Shown: positions 54,414 through 63,962 of the stretch, one piece after another
How the letters are laid out: each line of letters begins with the position of its first letter
Position numbering within the stretch: the first letter of the stretch is position 1
Source: Azospirillum sp. B510
GTDB lineage: Bacteria; Pseudomonadota; Alphaproteobacteria; Azospirillales; Azospirillaceae
Direction: 5' to 3'
Assembly (NCBI RefSeq): GCF_000010725.1
Contig: NC_013854.1
Location: forward strand, 587,001-651,000
Length of the DNA stretch: 64,000 nt
Notes under the pieces: generated by a model
Told to the model about the DNA's origin: nothing
Databases searched by the model: none
The model's input: only the letters and a program-made list of their open reading frames with translations
Made by a program: the position numbers and the translations under genes

Positions 54414-54983
54414 CTACATCAGGCGGGCCAGCAGCGTCATGAACTGTACCCGCTCCTCCTCCGTCAGGGGGGCCAGCGTGCGCTCGTGGGCGGCGGCGGC
54501 GTTCGCCGTCAGGTCGACGACCAGGGCCTGGCCGATCCGCGTCAGACGGACGCTGGTGCGGCGGCGATCCTGCGGGTCGGGCTGGCGTTCGACCAGATTG
54601 CGCTCCACCAGCCGCAGGATGACGCCCTGGGTGGTCGCCGGGTCCATGTAGGTCAGCCGGCCGAGCTGGTTCTGCGACAGCGGGCCTTCGGCATGAAGGG
54701 TCGCCAGTGCCGACCATTGCGTCGGTGTCAGCATCGAATCACCGATCAGGTCGATGAAGATCGACGATGCCCGCTGGTGGGCGCGGCGCAGGCGGTGATG
54801 AGCCTGACCGGCCAACTGGTAGTCGTCGGGAGGCAGTCGTCCGAAGTCGTCCATGGCGCAGGCCCGTGGTTCGCGCCCGCCTTCGGTCCGGGGCGAAGGC
54901 TGGGGCGGGCGTGGACCGCCGCTCCCGGCTGCGTGGGCAGGGGTGTGCGGCGCTTCCCGCCTGTCGCCACCCCGTCTGTCCAT
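54414..54983 (-). CDS. MarR-family transcriptional regulator
   Basis: 189 residues. Winged helix-turn-helix region: LTPTQWSALATLHAEGPLSQ, NQLGRLTYMDPATTQGVILR, LVERQPDPQDRRRTSVRLTR. GAGGAA lies seven bases before ATG 54983 on the minus strand. A charged N-terminal extension of about 45 residues precedes the usual core. It lies directly upstream of, and points into, the ABC importer at 49629-54225, with 188 bases between, so it may regulate that operon in response to an aromatic or similar ligand. Confidence 0.9.
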   Translation of the reverse strand: MDRRGGDRREAPHTPAHAAGSGGPRPPQPSPRTEGGREPRACAMDDFGRLPPDDYQLAGQAHHRLRRAHQRASSIFIDLIGDSMLTPTQWSALATLHAEGPLSQNQLGRLTYMDPATTQGVILRLVERNLVERQPDPQDRRRTSVRLTRIGQALVVDLTANAAAAHERTLAPLTEEERVQFMTLLARLM

Positions 54984-55220
54984 TATGCGTTCCTCATGGA
55001 AAGGGTAGGAAACACAATGGCCGCGGTGCAACCTTCGCAGATGCGTCATAGAGCCACAGGACTGTAATCGTTACCAGACGCGCAACAATAGAAGCGCCGC
55101 CGGTTCGGAAATAAGCTACGGGTCGGTTCTCCTCGAATTGGGGCCGTCATCCTCCTGGCGTCATGGCCGCGGCATCCTGTTAAGCGGTGCCGGCCGCCGC
55201 ATCTTGTCGCCTGTTCTTCG

Positions 55221-55394
55221 TCACGGGGCCCGCTTGGGCGGATAGCTGTCGGGCGGAGCGGTCTTCTCCTGCGGGCTGACGGTGTCGCCGCTTTCCGGTG
55301 GCGTCACGCCGCCCGGCGTATAGGGCGGGGTCGTGGCGTCGGGCGGGCGCTTGGTCGAAGGCGGCGGGGGCGGGGTGTCGAGTCGGCGTGTCAT
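55221..55394 (-). CDS. Small proline-rich hypothetical protein
   Basis: 57 residues, mostly Pro, Thr and charged residues (MTRRLDTPPPPPSTKRPPDA). AAAGG sits seven bases before the ATG on the minus strand. No signal peptide, domain or clear neighbour relation. Low-complexity small ORFs of this type recur in this group, for example at 57966-58229 here, but could also be chance. Confidence 0.4.
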   Translation of the reverse strand: MTRRLDTPPPPPSTKRPPDATTPPYTPGGVTPPESGDTVSPQEKTAPPDSYPPKRAP

Positions 55395-55784
55395 GCGGCA
55401 CCTTTCCGGATCGGAAAACCTGATGAACAACCGCGTGGCGGCCAAGCGGTTCCAAGCAAGAAGCCCAGGCTGCCGCCAGTTCCATCCGAATAATCTATGA
55501 CCTTCATCTTAGGACCATGGCAAAAGGGGGCTGAAAGCAAGCCCGTCATTGATGTCGCCGTCATTACCCCATCGATTTCTTTTTGTTGCGTCGACACCAC
55601 AGGACGCGGCAAAAGCGGCGATGCGCGGGCTTCACTGTTGCGTGGGAAGCACGGTTTGTTGTGTCTTTGCCGAGGATGTGCCGTCATCGGTTCCGGCAAG
55701 GACCAGTTGAACGGGCGCGTTCCACCAAGGAGCCGAACTCCCGGCCCAGTGAGCCGACCGAACCCAGCCAAGAGCGGTGACTCC
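55395..55784. other. Gene-free region upstream of the beta-barrel gene
   Basis: 390 bases of lower GC content with no supported gene. An open frame continues upstream of the beta-barrel start to 55497, but that part has no signal-peptide or family character. It probably holds the promoters of the barrel gene and of the divergent small ORF. Confidence 0.4.
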
Positions 55785-57053
55785 ATGAAAACCAGCACCT
55801 TTTCCATTCTCGCCCTCGCTCTTGCCTCGACCGGGCTGACGTCGCTTCCCGCCGCCGCCCAGGATGACCTGCAGCGTGGCGAAACCGTGCTGGAGCGCCG
55901 CCGGCCGGAGCTGGAGCAGCTCGGGCTGCGCGCCGGCTCCTTCCTGTTCCTGCCGCGGGTGGAGGCTGGCGCCACCTATGACAGCAACGTCTACGCCACC
56001 CGCGACGATCATAAGGACGACGTCATCTGGACCGTCCGGCCGCGGCTCGACATCAAGTCCGACTTTTCGGAACATGCGCTGAACTTCTCGGCGTCGGCCG
56101 ATGCCGGGCGCTACAGCGACCACACCCGTGAAAACTTCACGGACTATGCCGTTCAGGCCGACGGGCGTTTCGATGTGAACAAGGGCGGCGCGCTGGACGG
56201 CCGGCTGTTCCACCGCCGCAACCATGAGGGCCGCGGCGACATCAACAGCCTCCAGGGCTATGCCGAGCCGGTGACCTATCTCACCAGCGGCGGTGAGGCG
56301 GGCTATACCCAGCGCTTCAACCGGCTGCGCGCCCGCCTGTCCGGCTCGGCCCAGTACATCTCCTATGACGATGTCGATCTGGTCGGTGGCGGCATCGCTC
56401 CCCAGGGCGACCGCGACCGTTGGGAGTACGCGACGGTCGGCCGTGTCGGCTATGAGTTCATCGACGGCTACGAGGCCTTCGTCCAGGGCACCTATTCCTG
56501 GACCCGCCACAAGAACGACCGCGACGCCTTCGGCATCGACCGCGATTCCGACGGCTATGAGGTGGTGGGCGGTCTCGCCACCGATCTGACCGGCCTGATC
56601 ACCGGCGAGGTCTTCGCCGGCTATCTTGTCCGCAACTACAAGGATTCGCGGCTGGAGGACTTCAGCGGCCTGTCCTTCGGCGGGCGCGTGAACTGGGCGG
56701 TCACGCAGCTGACCGGCATCAGCGCCACCGCCAGCCGTCAGGTGCGCGAGACCTCGGCCAGCCCGGGGCTGGGCAGCGCGTCCAGCTACACCCGCAGCCT
56801 GTTCGCGCTGGGCGTCGACCATGAACTGTTGCGCTCGCTGGTGCTGAACGGCCGGTTGCAGTACCGCCAGGACGATTTCAACGGCAATGACCGCAAGGAC
56901 AAGGTCTACACCGGCAGTGTAGGCGGAACCTATCAGATGAACCGCTATCTCTATCTGACCGGCGGCTATACCTATGAAAAGCGCAACTCCAACCTGAACA
57001 GCGCGGATTACAGCGATAACCTGATCTATCTGCGTCTCGGCGCGCAGATGTAA
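55785..57053 (+). CDS. Outer-membrane beta-barrel protein (BBP2/porin-2-like)
   Basis: 422 residues with a signal peptide (MKTSTFSILALALASTGLTS ... AAAQD). The mature protein is an alternating-strand beta barrel: FLFLPRVEAGATYDSNVYAT, EHALNFSASADAGRYSDHTR, AGYTQRFNRLRARLSGSAQY, ending in a C-terminal aromatic-rich strand (LIYLRLGAQM). The SNVYAT/DDxxD start and overall pattern match the putative beta-barrel porin 2 family seen next to exopolysaccharide export genes. The next gene is a Wza-like export lipoprotein, so both may serve polysaccharide export. Confidence 0.85.
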   Translation: MKTSTFSILALALASTGLTSLPAAAQDDLQRGETVLERRRPELEQLGLRAGSFLFLPRVEAGATYDSNVYATRDDHKDDVIWTVRPRLDIKSDFSEHALNFSASADAGRYSDHTRENFTDYAVQADGRFDVNKGGALDGRLFHRRNHEGRGDINSLQGYAEPVTYLTSGGEAGYTQRFNRLRARLSGSAQYISYDDVDLVGGGIAPQGDRDRWEYATVGRVGYEFIDGYEAFVQGTYSWTRHKNDRDAFGIDRDSDGYEVVGGLATDLTGLITGEVFAGYLVRNYKDSRLEDFSGLSFGGRVNWAVTQLTGISATASRQVRETSASPGLGSASSYTRSLFALGVDHELLRSLVLNGRLQYRQDDFNGNDRKDKVYTGSVGGTYQMNRYLYLTGGYTYEKRNSNLNSADYSDNLIYLRLGAQM

Positions 57054-57123
57054 TCCGGTGGGCCGGGATCGACCGTCCGGAAAGTCCAGGCCGAAGGTCC
57101 TAAAGGTTCCGCTGAACAGGGCA

Positions 57124-57155
57124 GGGCGTCCGTCCTATGACGGGCGCCCTTCTCT
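57124..57155 (+). terminator. Rho-independent terminator after the barrel gene
   Basis: GGGCGTCCGTC (57124-57134) pairs over 11 bases (one G-T) with GACGGGCGCCC (57139-57149) around CTAT, followed by TTCTCTTAT. It indicates that the export gene downstream has its own promoter in 57156-57323. Confidence 0.8.
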
Positions 57156-57323
57156 TATGCCTGCTTTTATTATCGACGGCGATGTATTGCCCGGATCCGA
57201 AGGCGGTAATTCCTCTCCACTTTTTCCCAAGCGCTTGCGAGTTGCTAGTCTCCACCCGAATTCAAGGGCGTGACCACAGAGCGCCGCGGCAGGCATCCAC
57301 CAGCCAGGGAAAGGGTTTTAGGG

Positions 57324-57905
57324 ATGAATCGACGTCATGTGATCCGTGCGCTGGGCCAGGGGATTGGATTGGCGGCGCTCGCCGTCGCCATGGTCGGCTG
57401 TGCCGGCAACGACGCGCCGATGGAGGCGGCCGGCGCCGGTCAGATCGGCGAATACCGTCTCGGTCCCGGCGACGCCCTGCGCGTCATCGTGTTCGGCGAG
57501 GAGCAGCTGTCCGGCGAGTTCCGCGTGGATGGCACCGGCAAGGTCGCCATGCCGCTGATCGGCGAGGTCTCGGCCAAGGACCGCAGCACCCGTGATCTGG
57601 AGAAGGAGATCTCCACCCGTCTGGCCGCCGGTTACGTCAAGGATCCGAAGGTCAGCGTCGAGGTGCTGAACCATCGGCCGTTCTTCATCCTGGGCGAGGT
57701 GCGCAACCCCGGCCAGTACCAGTATGTCAACGGCATGACCGCCCTGTCGGCGGTGGCGATGGCCGGCGGCTACACCTACCGCGCCAAGGAGGATTATGTC
57801 CTGATCACCCGCGGCAGCGATCCCAAGAAGGAGATCCGCAAGGCCCCGATCACCACCGCGGTGATGCCGGACGATGTCGTCCGCGTGCCGGAGCGCTATT
57901 TCTGA
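57324..57905 (+). CDS. Polysaccharide export lipoprotein (Wza/GumB-like)
   Basis: 193 residues. A lipoprotein signal with cysteine in AMVGCAGND, then a Poly_export domain (EYRLGPGDALRVIVFGEEQL, GKVAMPLIGEVSA, GYVKDPKVSVEVL) and an SLBB domain (FFILGEVRNPGQYQYVNGMT, KEDYVLITRGS). Such proteins form the outer-membrane/periplasmic channel for exopolysaccharide. GGGATG with AAAGGG upstream fixes the start at 57324. It is short, with one SLBB domain and no C-terminal membrane helix; the matching Wzc-like kinase and Wzx/Wzy genes are absent here. Confidence 0.9.
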   Translation: MNRRHVIRALGQGIGLAALAVAMVGCAGNDAPMEAAGAGQIGEYRLGPGDALRVIVFGEEQLSGEFRVDGTGKVAMPLIGEVSAKDRSTRDLEKEISTRLAAGYVKDPKVSVEVLNHRPFFILGEVRNPGQYQYVNGMTALSAVAMAGGYTYRAKEDYVLITRGSDPKKEIRKAPITTAVMPDDVVRVPERYF

Positions 57906-57965
57906 GCGACGGGAATAGAGAGGGAGGGGCGGCGGCGGAACGGCCGTCTCTTTCCCGAACGCCGG

Positions 57966-58229
57966 TCAGGTGTCGAGGGTGTCGCCGCCCTTCTTCTGAC
58001 CGGACGGCATGCGTTGGTTGGGGGGAACCACCGGATCGCGCGAGGGTCCATGCGGCGGGGTGGTGCCGGCGGCCTCGTCGTCGGTGCCGAGCGGTGCGGC
58101 GGCGGGATCGAGGGCAGGGACCTTGTCGCCGGTCAGCCCGCGATCGATGTCGGCGCGCATCCGGTGGGCTTCGGCGCTGGGCGTGGTCGGCGTGTCATTG
58201 CCCGACTCGGGACGCAGGGGATCGGTCAT
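57966..58229 (-). CDS. Small hydrophilic hypothetical protein
   Basis: 87 residues (MTDPLRPESGNDTPTTPSAE ... QKKGGDTLDT), Pro/Gly/Asp rich, likely disordered. Start chosen at 58229; a longer in-frame extension exists but is not protein-like. The ribosome binding site is weak. Family not recognised. Confidence 0.45.
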   Translation of the reverse strand: MTDPLRPESGNDTPTTPSAEAHRMRADIDRGLTGDKVPALDPAAAPLGTDDEAAGTTPPHGPSRDPVVPPNQRMPSGQKKGGDTLDT

Positions 58230-58367
58230 GATCGGACTTTCGCGTAGGGCTGACCGAGGAGCGGCCAGGGTCCTTTTCCAACCGCCTCCAACCGCCGAGG
58301 GTTCCCTGTCCGTGGCGTTCGTGGGACCATTCCCGGTCAGGCGCGGTTGAGACCATGGGAGTGTGCG

Positions 58368-58712
58368 ATGTCCGACACCGGCATGACGTTCCTGGCGTTC
58401 GGCATTCCCGCCCTGGTGGTCACGCTGTTCGTCGTGGCGACGCTCCTGATGGTGCGGAACCGGGGGTGGGGGCGGCTCTATTGGGCCTTTTGTGCGCTGC
58501 TGATCGGTTTCGGCAGCGCTGGCGTTGCCGGATCCCTGTGCTGCTTTCCCCCGCTGGAGCTGCCGGATGGCACGATCAGCGGGGAAATGCCGCCCACCTT
58601 CGGCGCGGGGTTGATGGTCACGGCGATGGGATGCGGCGCAACGCTGCTCGGTCTGTTCGGCCTGGCATACCGGAGCCGTCTGCGCGGGCGTCGCGGCGTC
58701 GGGGCGGGATAA
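58368..58712 (+). CDS. Small membrane protein, two to three helices
   Basis: 114 residues. Helices: FLAFGIPALVVTLFVVATLL, LYWAFCALLIGFGSAGVAGS, and FGAGLMVTAMGCGATLLGLF with a cysteine pair (SLCCFPPLELP). GGGAG precedes the ATG at 58368. No recognised domain or operon partner. Confidence 0.65.
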   Translation: MSDTGMTFLAFGIPALVVTLFVVATLLMVRNRGWGRLYWAFCALLIGFGSAGVAGSLCCFPPLELPDGTISGEMPPTFGAGLMVTAMGCGATLLGLFGLAYRSRLRGRRGVGAG

Positions 58713-58795
58713 GCCGGCAGGTCCGCCGCGAAACGACGCCATGGACCCCGCATAGGGAAAGGCCCCGAAAGGCGTTACCTTTCAGGGCCTTGGCG

Positions 58796-58871
58796 TGGTG
58801 CCGGATACAGGAATCGAACCCGTGACCTTCTGATTACAAATCAGCTGCTCTACCAGCTGAGCTAATCCGGC
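58796..58871 (-). tRNA. tRNA-Thr (anticodon TGT)
   Basis: 76 bases, minus strand. Acceptor GCCGGAT pairs with ATCCGGC, D arm AGCTCAGCTGGTAGAGCA, anticodon loop TTTGTAA, T arm GGGTTCGATTCC, and CCA is encoded. Confidence 0.95.
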
Positions 58872-58955
58872 GCTCCCGTCGCTCGCGGGAGGCACACCTT
58901 AGCGTCCCTTTCCCGTGCAAACAAGCACTTGAGAACGCAGGCGGCGGTGCCCGCC

Positions 58956-59882
58956 TCACTCGCGCAGGCGGGCCACTTCGTACAGCGCCACCGCGGCGGC
59001 GTTGGAGACGTTCAGGCTGCCCACCGGCCCGCCGGTCGGCAACCGGGCGATGGCGTCGCAACGCTCCATGGTCAGCCGGCGCAGACCGCTGCCCTCCGCC
59101 CCCATCACCAGCACCGTCTTCCCGGTGAGATCCAGCTTCGCCAGCGTCGACGGCCCCGATTCGGCCAGCCCGACCGACCAGAAGCCGTTCTGTTGCAGGT
59201 CGGTCAGCGCGCGGGCCAGATTGGTGACGCGGACCAGCGGCACCGCCTCCAGCGCGCCCGAGGCGCTCTTGGCCAGAACGCCGGTCGTTTCCGGCGCGTG
59301 ACGCTCGGTCACCACCACGGCGCGGGCGCCGAAGGCGGCGGCGGAGCGCAGGATGGCGCCGACATTGTGCGGGTCGGTCACCTGATCCAGGGCGACGATC
59401 ACCGCCGACGGCTCGGACGCCAGCTCGTTGCACAGATCCTCGATGCCCAGTTCGGGCAGCGGCGAGGCGTCGATGACGATACCCTGATGCACGGCCCCCG
59501 GTGGCAGCATCCGATCAAGTTCCACCCGGTCGGCCGGCGATGCTTCTGGCCGCTGAAGTCCGCGAGCCCGGGCCTCTGCGATCACCGGCTCCAGTGCCGC
59601 CCGGCCCGAGTCGGTGACCAGCAGGCGGTGGATCCGCCGTTCCGGATTGGTCCAGGCGGCGGCGACCGGATGCAGGCCGTACAGCAGCACGCCGCGTGCC
59701 GCCGGGGCGCGGCCGCCCTTGGTCGCCCCCCGGCGCCCGCGCCCGGCATCGTCGGTCTGGTCCTGCCGGGATGCGGCGCCGTGCTGCGGCTGATGTTGCG
59801 GTTTGGCGCCGGTCCGCTCCGCCTGCCGTTCGGAATTCCGGGGGGAAGCGGGGCTGGAGCCCGGGTGTCTGGAGCGCGTCAT
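58956..59882 (-). CDS. rlmB: 23S rRNA (guanosine-2'-O)-methyltransferase RlmB
   Basis: About 308 residues. A SpoU-type SPOUT methyltransferase for G2251 of 23S rRNA. Motif 1 is ALDQVTDPHNVGAILRSAAA, motif 2 VMGAEGSGLRRLTME, motif 3 GPVGSLNVSNAAAVALYE. The substrate-binding N domain is VLLYGLHPVAAAWTNPERRI. A disordered extension of about 60 residues (rich in Q, R, P) precedes it. ATG 59882 is chosen; a GTG at 59891 is also in frame. Confidence 0.93.
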   Translation of the reverse strand: MTRSRHPGSSPASPRNSERQAERTGAKPQHQPQHGAASRQDQTDDAGRGRRGATKGGRAPAARGVLLYGLHPVAAAWTNPERRIHRLLVTDSGRAALEPVIAEARARGLQRPEASPADRVELDRMLPPGAVHQGIVIDASPLPELGIEDLCNELASEPSAVIVALDQVTDPHNVGAILRSAAAFGARAVVVTERHAPETTGVLAKSASGALEAVPLVRVTNLARALTDLQQNGFWSVGLAESGPSTLAKLDLTGKTVLVMGAEGSGLRRLTMERCDAIARLPTGGPVGSLNVSNAAAVALYEVARLRE

Positions 59883-59958
59883 GGGACCCACGAGGAAGGG
59901 GAGGGGACCGCCGGAATCGGCGGCGGAATTTTTTCTGGTGTGAACCGCTTAACCCGTG

Positions 59959-59987
59959 TTGACAAGGTCTGAAAAATTCGCATATTG
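59959..59987 (+). promoter_or_regulatory. Promoter for the tRNA-Tyr/tRNA-Gly/tuf transcript
   Basis: TTGACA (59959-59964) and ATATTG (59982-59987) are 17 bases apart, about 37 bases upstream of tRNA-Tyr. This is the only strong pair before the cluster, so tuf is probably cotranscribed with both tRNAs. Confidence 0.75.
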
Positions 59988-60023
59988 CCGAACTCCGCGG
60001 CGGGCACTGCCAGGCCGCGGACT

Positions 60024-60109
60024 GGAAGGGTGGCCGAGTGGTTAAAGGCAGCAGACTGTAAATCTGCCCGCGTACGCGTACGCTGGTTCGAATCCAGCCC
60101 CTTCCACCA
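60024..60109 (+). tRNA. tRNA-Tyr (anticodon GTA)
   Basis: 86 bases with the long variable arm of class II tRNAs (CCCGCGTACGCGTACGC). Acceptor GGAAGGG/CCCTTCC, anticodon loop CTGTAAA, encoded CCA. Confidence 0.95.
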
Positions 60110-60174
60110 CTACATTCCACGGCTTGTCCGTGATCGCGTTTGCCCCGGACGGTCGCGCCGGCGGGATGGCTCGG

Positions 60175-60248
60175 GCGGGTGTAGCTCAATGGTAGAGCAG
60201 AAGCCTTCCAAGCTTACGACGGGGGTTCGATTCCCCTCACCCGCTCCA
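60175..60248 (+). tRNA. tRNA-Gly (anticodon TCC)
   Basis: 74 bases. Acceptor GCGGGTG/CACCCGC, D arm TAGCTCAATGGTAGAGCA, anticodon stem-loop GCCTTCCAAGC with TCC, T arm GGGTTCGATTCC, encoded CCA. Confidence 0.94.
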
Positions 60249-60328
60249 ATCCCCTGCGCGCCACGGAGAACCGATCTCGGCCGGGCCATTGTGTGCGTCC
60301 GGAACGTCGGGAACGAAAGACCAAAGCG

Positions 60329-61519
<1,191 letters not shown>

Positions 61520-61533
61520 TGCTATAAGCCTGC

Positions 61534-61569
61534 CTCCCCCGCCGAGCTTCGGTTCGGCGGGGGAGTTCT
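61534..61569 (+). terminator. Rho-independent terminator after tuf
   Basis: CTCCCCCGCCGA (61534-61545) pairs over 12 bases with TCGGCGGGGGAG (61554-61565) around GCTTCGGT, followed by TTCTAT. Confidence 0.88.
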
Positions 61570-61644
61570 ATCTGGGTAAAGAGTGTGGCTGGGCTTCGGC
61601 GACGCCGCTCTGGAAAGTTCTTCCGAAAGTCGGGTCGAAAGGCC

Positions 61645-61673
61645 TTGACACCGCCGCCTAAAGAATGCTTTAA
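61645..61673 (+). promoter_or_regulatory. Promoter for tRNA-Trp/secE/nusG
   Basis: TTGACA (61645-61650) and CTTTAA (61668-61673) with 17 bases between, about 40 bases before tRNA-Trp. The preceding terminator separates it from tuf. Confidence 0.65.
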
Positions 61674-61711
61674 GCGGCGTCCCACGCCGGAAGGTGTGGC
61701 TGGACGGAGAT

Positions 61712-61787
61712 AGGAGTGTAGCTCAATTGGTAGAGCACCGGTCTCCAAAACCGGGGGTTGGGGGTTCGAGCCCCTCCACTCCTGCCA
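61712..61787 (+). tRNA. tRNA-Trp (anticodon CCA)
   Basis: 76 bases. Acceptor AGGAGTG/CACTCCT, anticodon loop with CTCCAAA, T arm GGGTTCGAGCCC, encoded CCA. Placed directly before secE, as in many proteobacteria. Confidence 0.95.
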
Positions 61788-61875
61788 TCCCGTCCCAATA
61801 ACGGCCGTCTCAACAGCGGTTAGGGTAAAAAGCGGCGCCCTTCATAGTCGCTTCGGAGCTCGCACGGTTCGCACG

Positions 61876-62073
61876 ATGGCTAAAGTCAATCCCGCAGAAT
61901 TCGCGCGCGAGGTCCGCCGCGAGGTAGCCAGGGTCACCTGGCCGACCCGCAAGGAAACCGGCATCACGACCGCCATGGTCTTCGTCATGGTCGTCGTCGC
62001 CGCCCTGTTCTTCCTCGTCGTCGATCAGGTGCTGGCGGTTGCCGTCCGCTTGATCCTTGGGCTGGGAGGCTGA
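61876..62073 (+). CDS. secE: Preprotein translocase subunit SecE
   Basis: 65 residues of the short SecE form: conserved amphipathic helix REVRREVARVTWPTRKET, then one transmembrane helix (TTAMVFVMVVVAALFFLVVD). Forms the SecYEG channel clamp. ATG 61876, three bases before nusG. Confidence 0.95.
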   Translation: MAKVNPAEFAREVRREVARVTWPTRKETGITTAMVFVMVVVAALFFLVVDQVLAVAVRLILGLGG

Positions 62074-62076
62074 GAC

Positions 62077-62607
62077 ATGGCTGCGCGCTGGTACGTCGTT
62101 CACGTCTATTCGGGTTTCGAAAAGAAGGTCTCCCAGGCGATCCGCGAAAAGGCGGCTCAGAAGGGTCTGGAAGACAAGTTCGAGGAAATCCTGGTCCCGA
62201 CCGAGGAAGTGGTCGAGGTGCGCCGGGGTTCCAAGATCAACACCGAACGCAAGTTCTTCCCCGGCTATGTCCTCGTCAAGATGGACCTGACCGACGAATC
62301 CTGGTCGCTGGTGAAGAACACGCCGAAGGTGACGGACTTCCTGGGTGGCGGCGGCAAGCCGCAGCCGATCTCTCAGCGCGAGGCCGAGCGGATCATTCAT
62401 CAGGTGCAGGAAGGCTTTGAGCGCCCCAAGCCCTCGATCACCTTCGAGGTGGGCGAGCAGGTTCGAGTGAGCGACGGCCCCTTCACCTCGTTCAATGGCG
62501 TCGTCGAGGAAGTCGACGAAGAGAAGTCCCGCCTCAAGGTGGCGGTGTCGATCTTCGGCCGTTCCACGCCGGTCGAGTTGGAATACACCCAGGTCGAAAA
62601 GATCTGA
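62077..62607 (+). CDS. nusG: Transcription termination/antitermination factor NusG
   Basis: 176 residues. NGN domain (RWYVVHVYSGFEKKVSQAIR, FFPGYVLVKMDLTDESW) and a C-terminal KOW domain (EQVRVSDGPFTSFNGVVEEV). Links RNA polymerase to Rho or the ribosome. It is tightly linked to secE. Confidence 0.97.
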   Translation: MAARWYVVHVYSGFEKKVSQAIREKAAQKGLEDKFEEILVPTEEVVEVRRGSKINTERKFFPGYVLVKMDLTDESWSLVKNTPKVTDFLGGGGKPQPISQREAERIIHQVQEGFERPKPSITFEVGEQVRVSDGPFTSFNGVVEEVDEEKSRLKVAVSIFGRSTPVELEYTQVEKI

Positions 62608-62686
62608 GCGCAAGGTTCCAAAGTGTTTCGAGTCGGAGCTGCCGGTGCTTGCATCGGTGGCTCCATTCTGTTGCGGGAGGCTCGCC

Positions 62687-62743
62687 ATGGCCGAACCGCA
62701 AAGCCCCGCGGCGCCAAGCCGGACCATCCGGTCCAAGGCGTGA
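62687..62743 (+). other. Leader ORF and hairpin in the nusG-rplK gap
   Basis: In the 160-base gap before rplK an 18-codon ORF (MAEPQSPAAPSRTIRSKA) has GGGAGG (62675-62680) at a good distance from its ATG. It overlaps a GGACC-ATCC-GGTCC hairpin at 62721-62734 and ends 24 bases before rplK. In E. coli, L1 represses the L11 operon through a leader site, so the hairpin could be part of an L1-binding site. The ORF may be chance. Confidence 0.3.
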
Positions 62744-62767
62744 GGCGTCGTCTTAGGAGGTTGTGAG

Positions 62768-63202
62768 ATGGCGAAGAAAATCGTCGGTTACATCAAGCTG
62801 CAGGTCCCGGCCGGCAAGGCCAACCCGTCGCCGCCCATCGGCCCGGCGCTCGGTCAGCGCGGCCTGAACATCATGGAATTCTGCAAGGCGTTCAACGCCA
62901 AGACGGCGGACCTGGAAGTCGGCATGCCGATTCCCGTGGTCATCACCGCCTATGGCGACCGCACCTTCACCTTCGTGACCAAGACCCCGCCGGTCAGCTA
63001 CTTCCTCAAGAAGGCTTCGGGCAAGGACAAGGGTTCGACGACCCCCGGCAAGGGTGGCTTCGTCGGCCAGGTCACGACCGCGCAGATCCGCGAGATCGCC
63101 CAGAAGAAGATGGCCGACCTGAACGCGCACGACGTCGAAGCCGCCGCGACCATGATCGCCGGCTCCGCCCGCTCGATGGGCCTCGAAGTGGTGGAGGGCT
63201 GA
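62768..63202 (+). CDS. rplK: 50S ribosomal protein L11
   Basis: 144 residues: [40 protein letters not shown], and the C-terminal domain [20 protein letters not shown]. Part of the GTPase stalk base. AGGAGG is at 62756-62761 before the ATG. Confidence 0.97.
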   Translation: MAKKIVGYIKLQVPAGKANPSPPIGPALGQRGLNIMEFCKAFNAKTADLEVGMPIPVVITAYGDRTFTFVTKTPPVSYFLKKASGKDKGSTTPGKGGFVGQVTTAQIREIAQKKMADLNAHDVEAAATMIAGSARSMGLEVVEG

Positions 63203-63206
63203 TCCT

Positions 63207-63920
63207 ATGGCGAAGCTGGGCAAGCGTCTGACCGACGCCTACAAGACCGTCAACCGCGACAACTTCTACGCGCTCGAAGAGGCCGTCACCCTGGTCAAGG
63301 GTGCCGCCAAGGCCAAGTTCGACGAGACGATCGAGATCGCGATGAATCTCGGCATTGATCCGCGCCACGCCGACCAGATGGTCCGCGGCGTCGTGAACCT
63401 GCCGAACGGCACCGGCAAGACCGTCCGCGTCGCGGTGTTCGCCCGTGGCGCCAAGGTCGATGAGGCTCTGGCCGCCGGCGCCGACGTGGTCGGCGGCGAC
63501 GACCTCGCCGAACAGATCCTGGCCGGCAACATCAACTTCGACCGCTGCATCGCCTCGCCCGACATGATGGGCGTGGTCGGCAAGCTCGGTAAGGTTCTCG
63601 GCCCGCGCGGCCTGATGCCGAACCCGAAGCTGGGCACCGTGACCCCCGACGTCGCCGGCGCCGTCAAGGCCGCCAAGGCTGGCGCGGTGGAGTTCCGTGC
63701 GGAGAAGACCGGCATCATCCATGCCGGCGTGGGCAAGGTCAGCTTCTCGGAAGAGGCGCTGGTCCAGAACATCCGCGCCTTCATCGACGCCATCACCCGT
63801 GCCAAGCCGACCGGCGCCAAGGGCCAGTATGTGCTCAAGGTCTCGCTGTCGTCGACCATGGGCCCGGGCCTGAAGCTCGACCTCGCCACCGTGTCGGCTG
63901 CGGCCGGCGCCGCGGCGTAA
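63207..63920 (+). CDS. rplA: 50S ribosomal protein L1
   Basis: 237 residues: [36 protein letters not shown], and the L1 signature [20 protein letters not shown]. Forms the mobile L1 stalk and is the usual translational repressor of its own operon. It begins four bases after the rplK stop. Confidence 0.97.
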   Translation: MAKLGKRLTDAYKTVNRDNFYALEEAVTLVKGAAKAKFDETIEIAMNLGIDPRHADQMVRGVVNLPNGTGKTVRVAVFARGAKVDEALAAGADVVGGDDLAEQILAGNINFDRCIASPDMMGVVGKLGKVLGPRGLMPNPKLGTVTPDVAGAVKAAKAGAVEFRAEKTGIIHAGVGKVSFSEEALVQNIRAFIDAITRAKPTGAKGQYVLKVSLSSTMGPGLKLDLATVSAAAGAAA

Positions 63921-63932
63921 CCGACCGTCTTT

Positions 63933-63962
63933 CGCCGCCGGCGCCTTCGGGTGACGGCGGCG
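63933..63962 (+). promoter_or_regulatory. Hairpin after rplA, start of a probable rplJ leader
   Basis: CGCCGCC (63933-63939) pairs with GGCGGCG (63956-63962). No T run follows. rplJ usually lies next and has an L10-controlled leader, but the window ends at 64000, so this is a guess from gene order. Confidence 0.35.
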
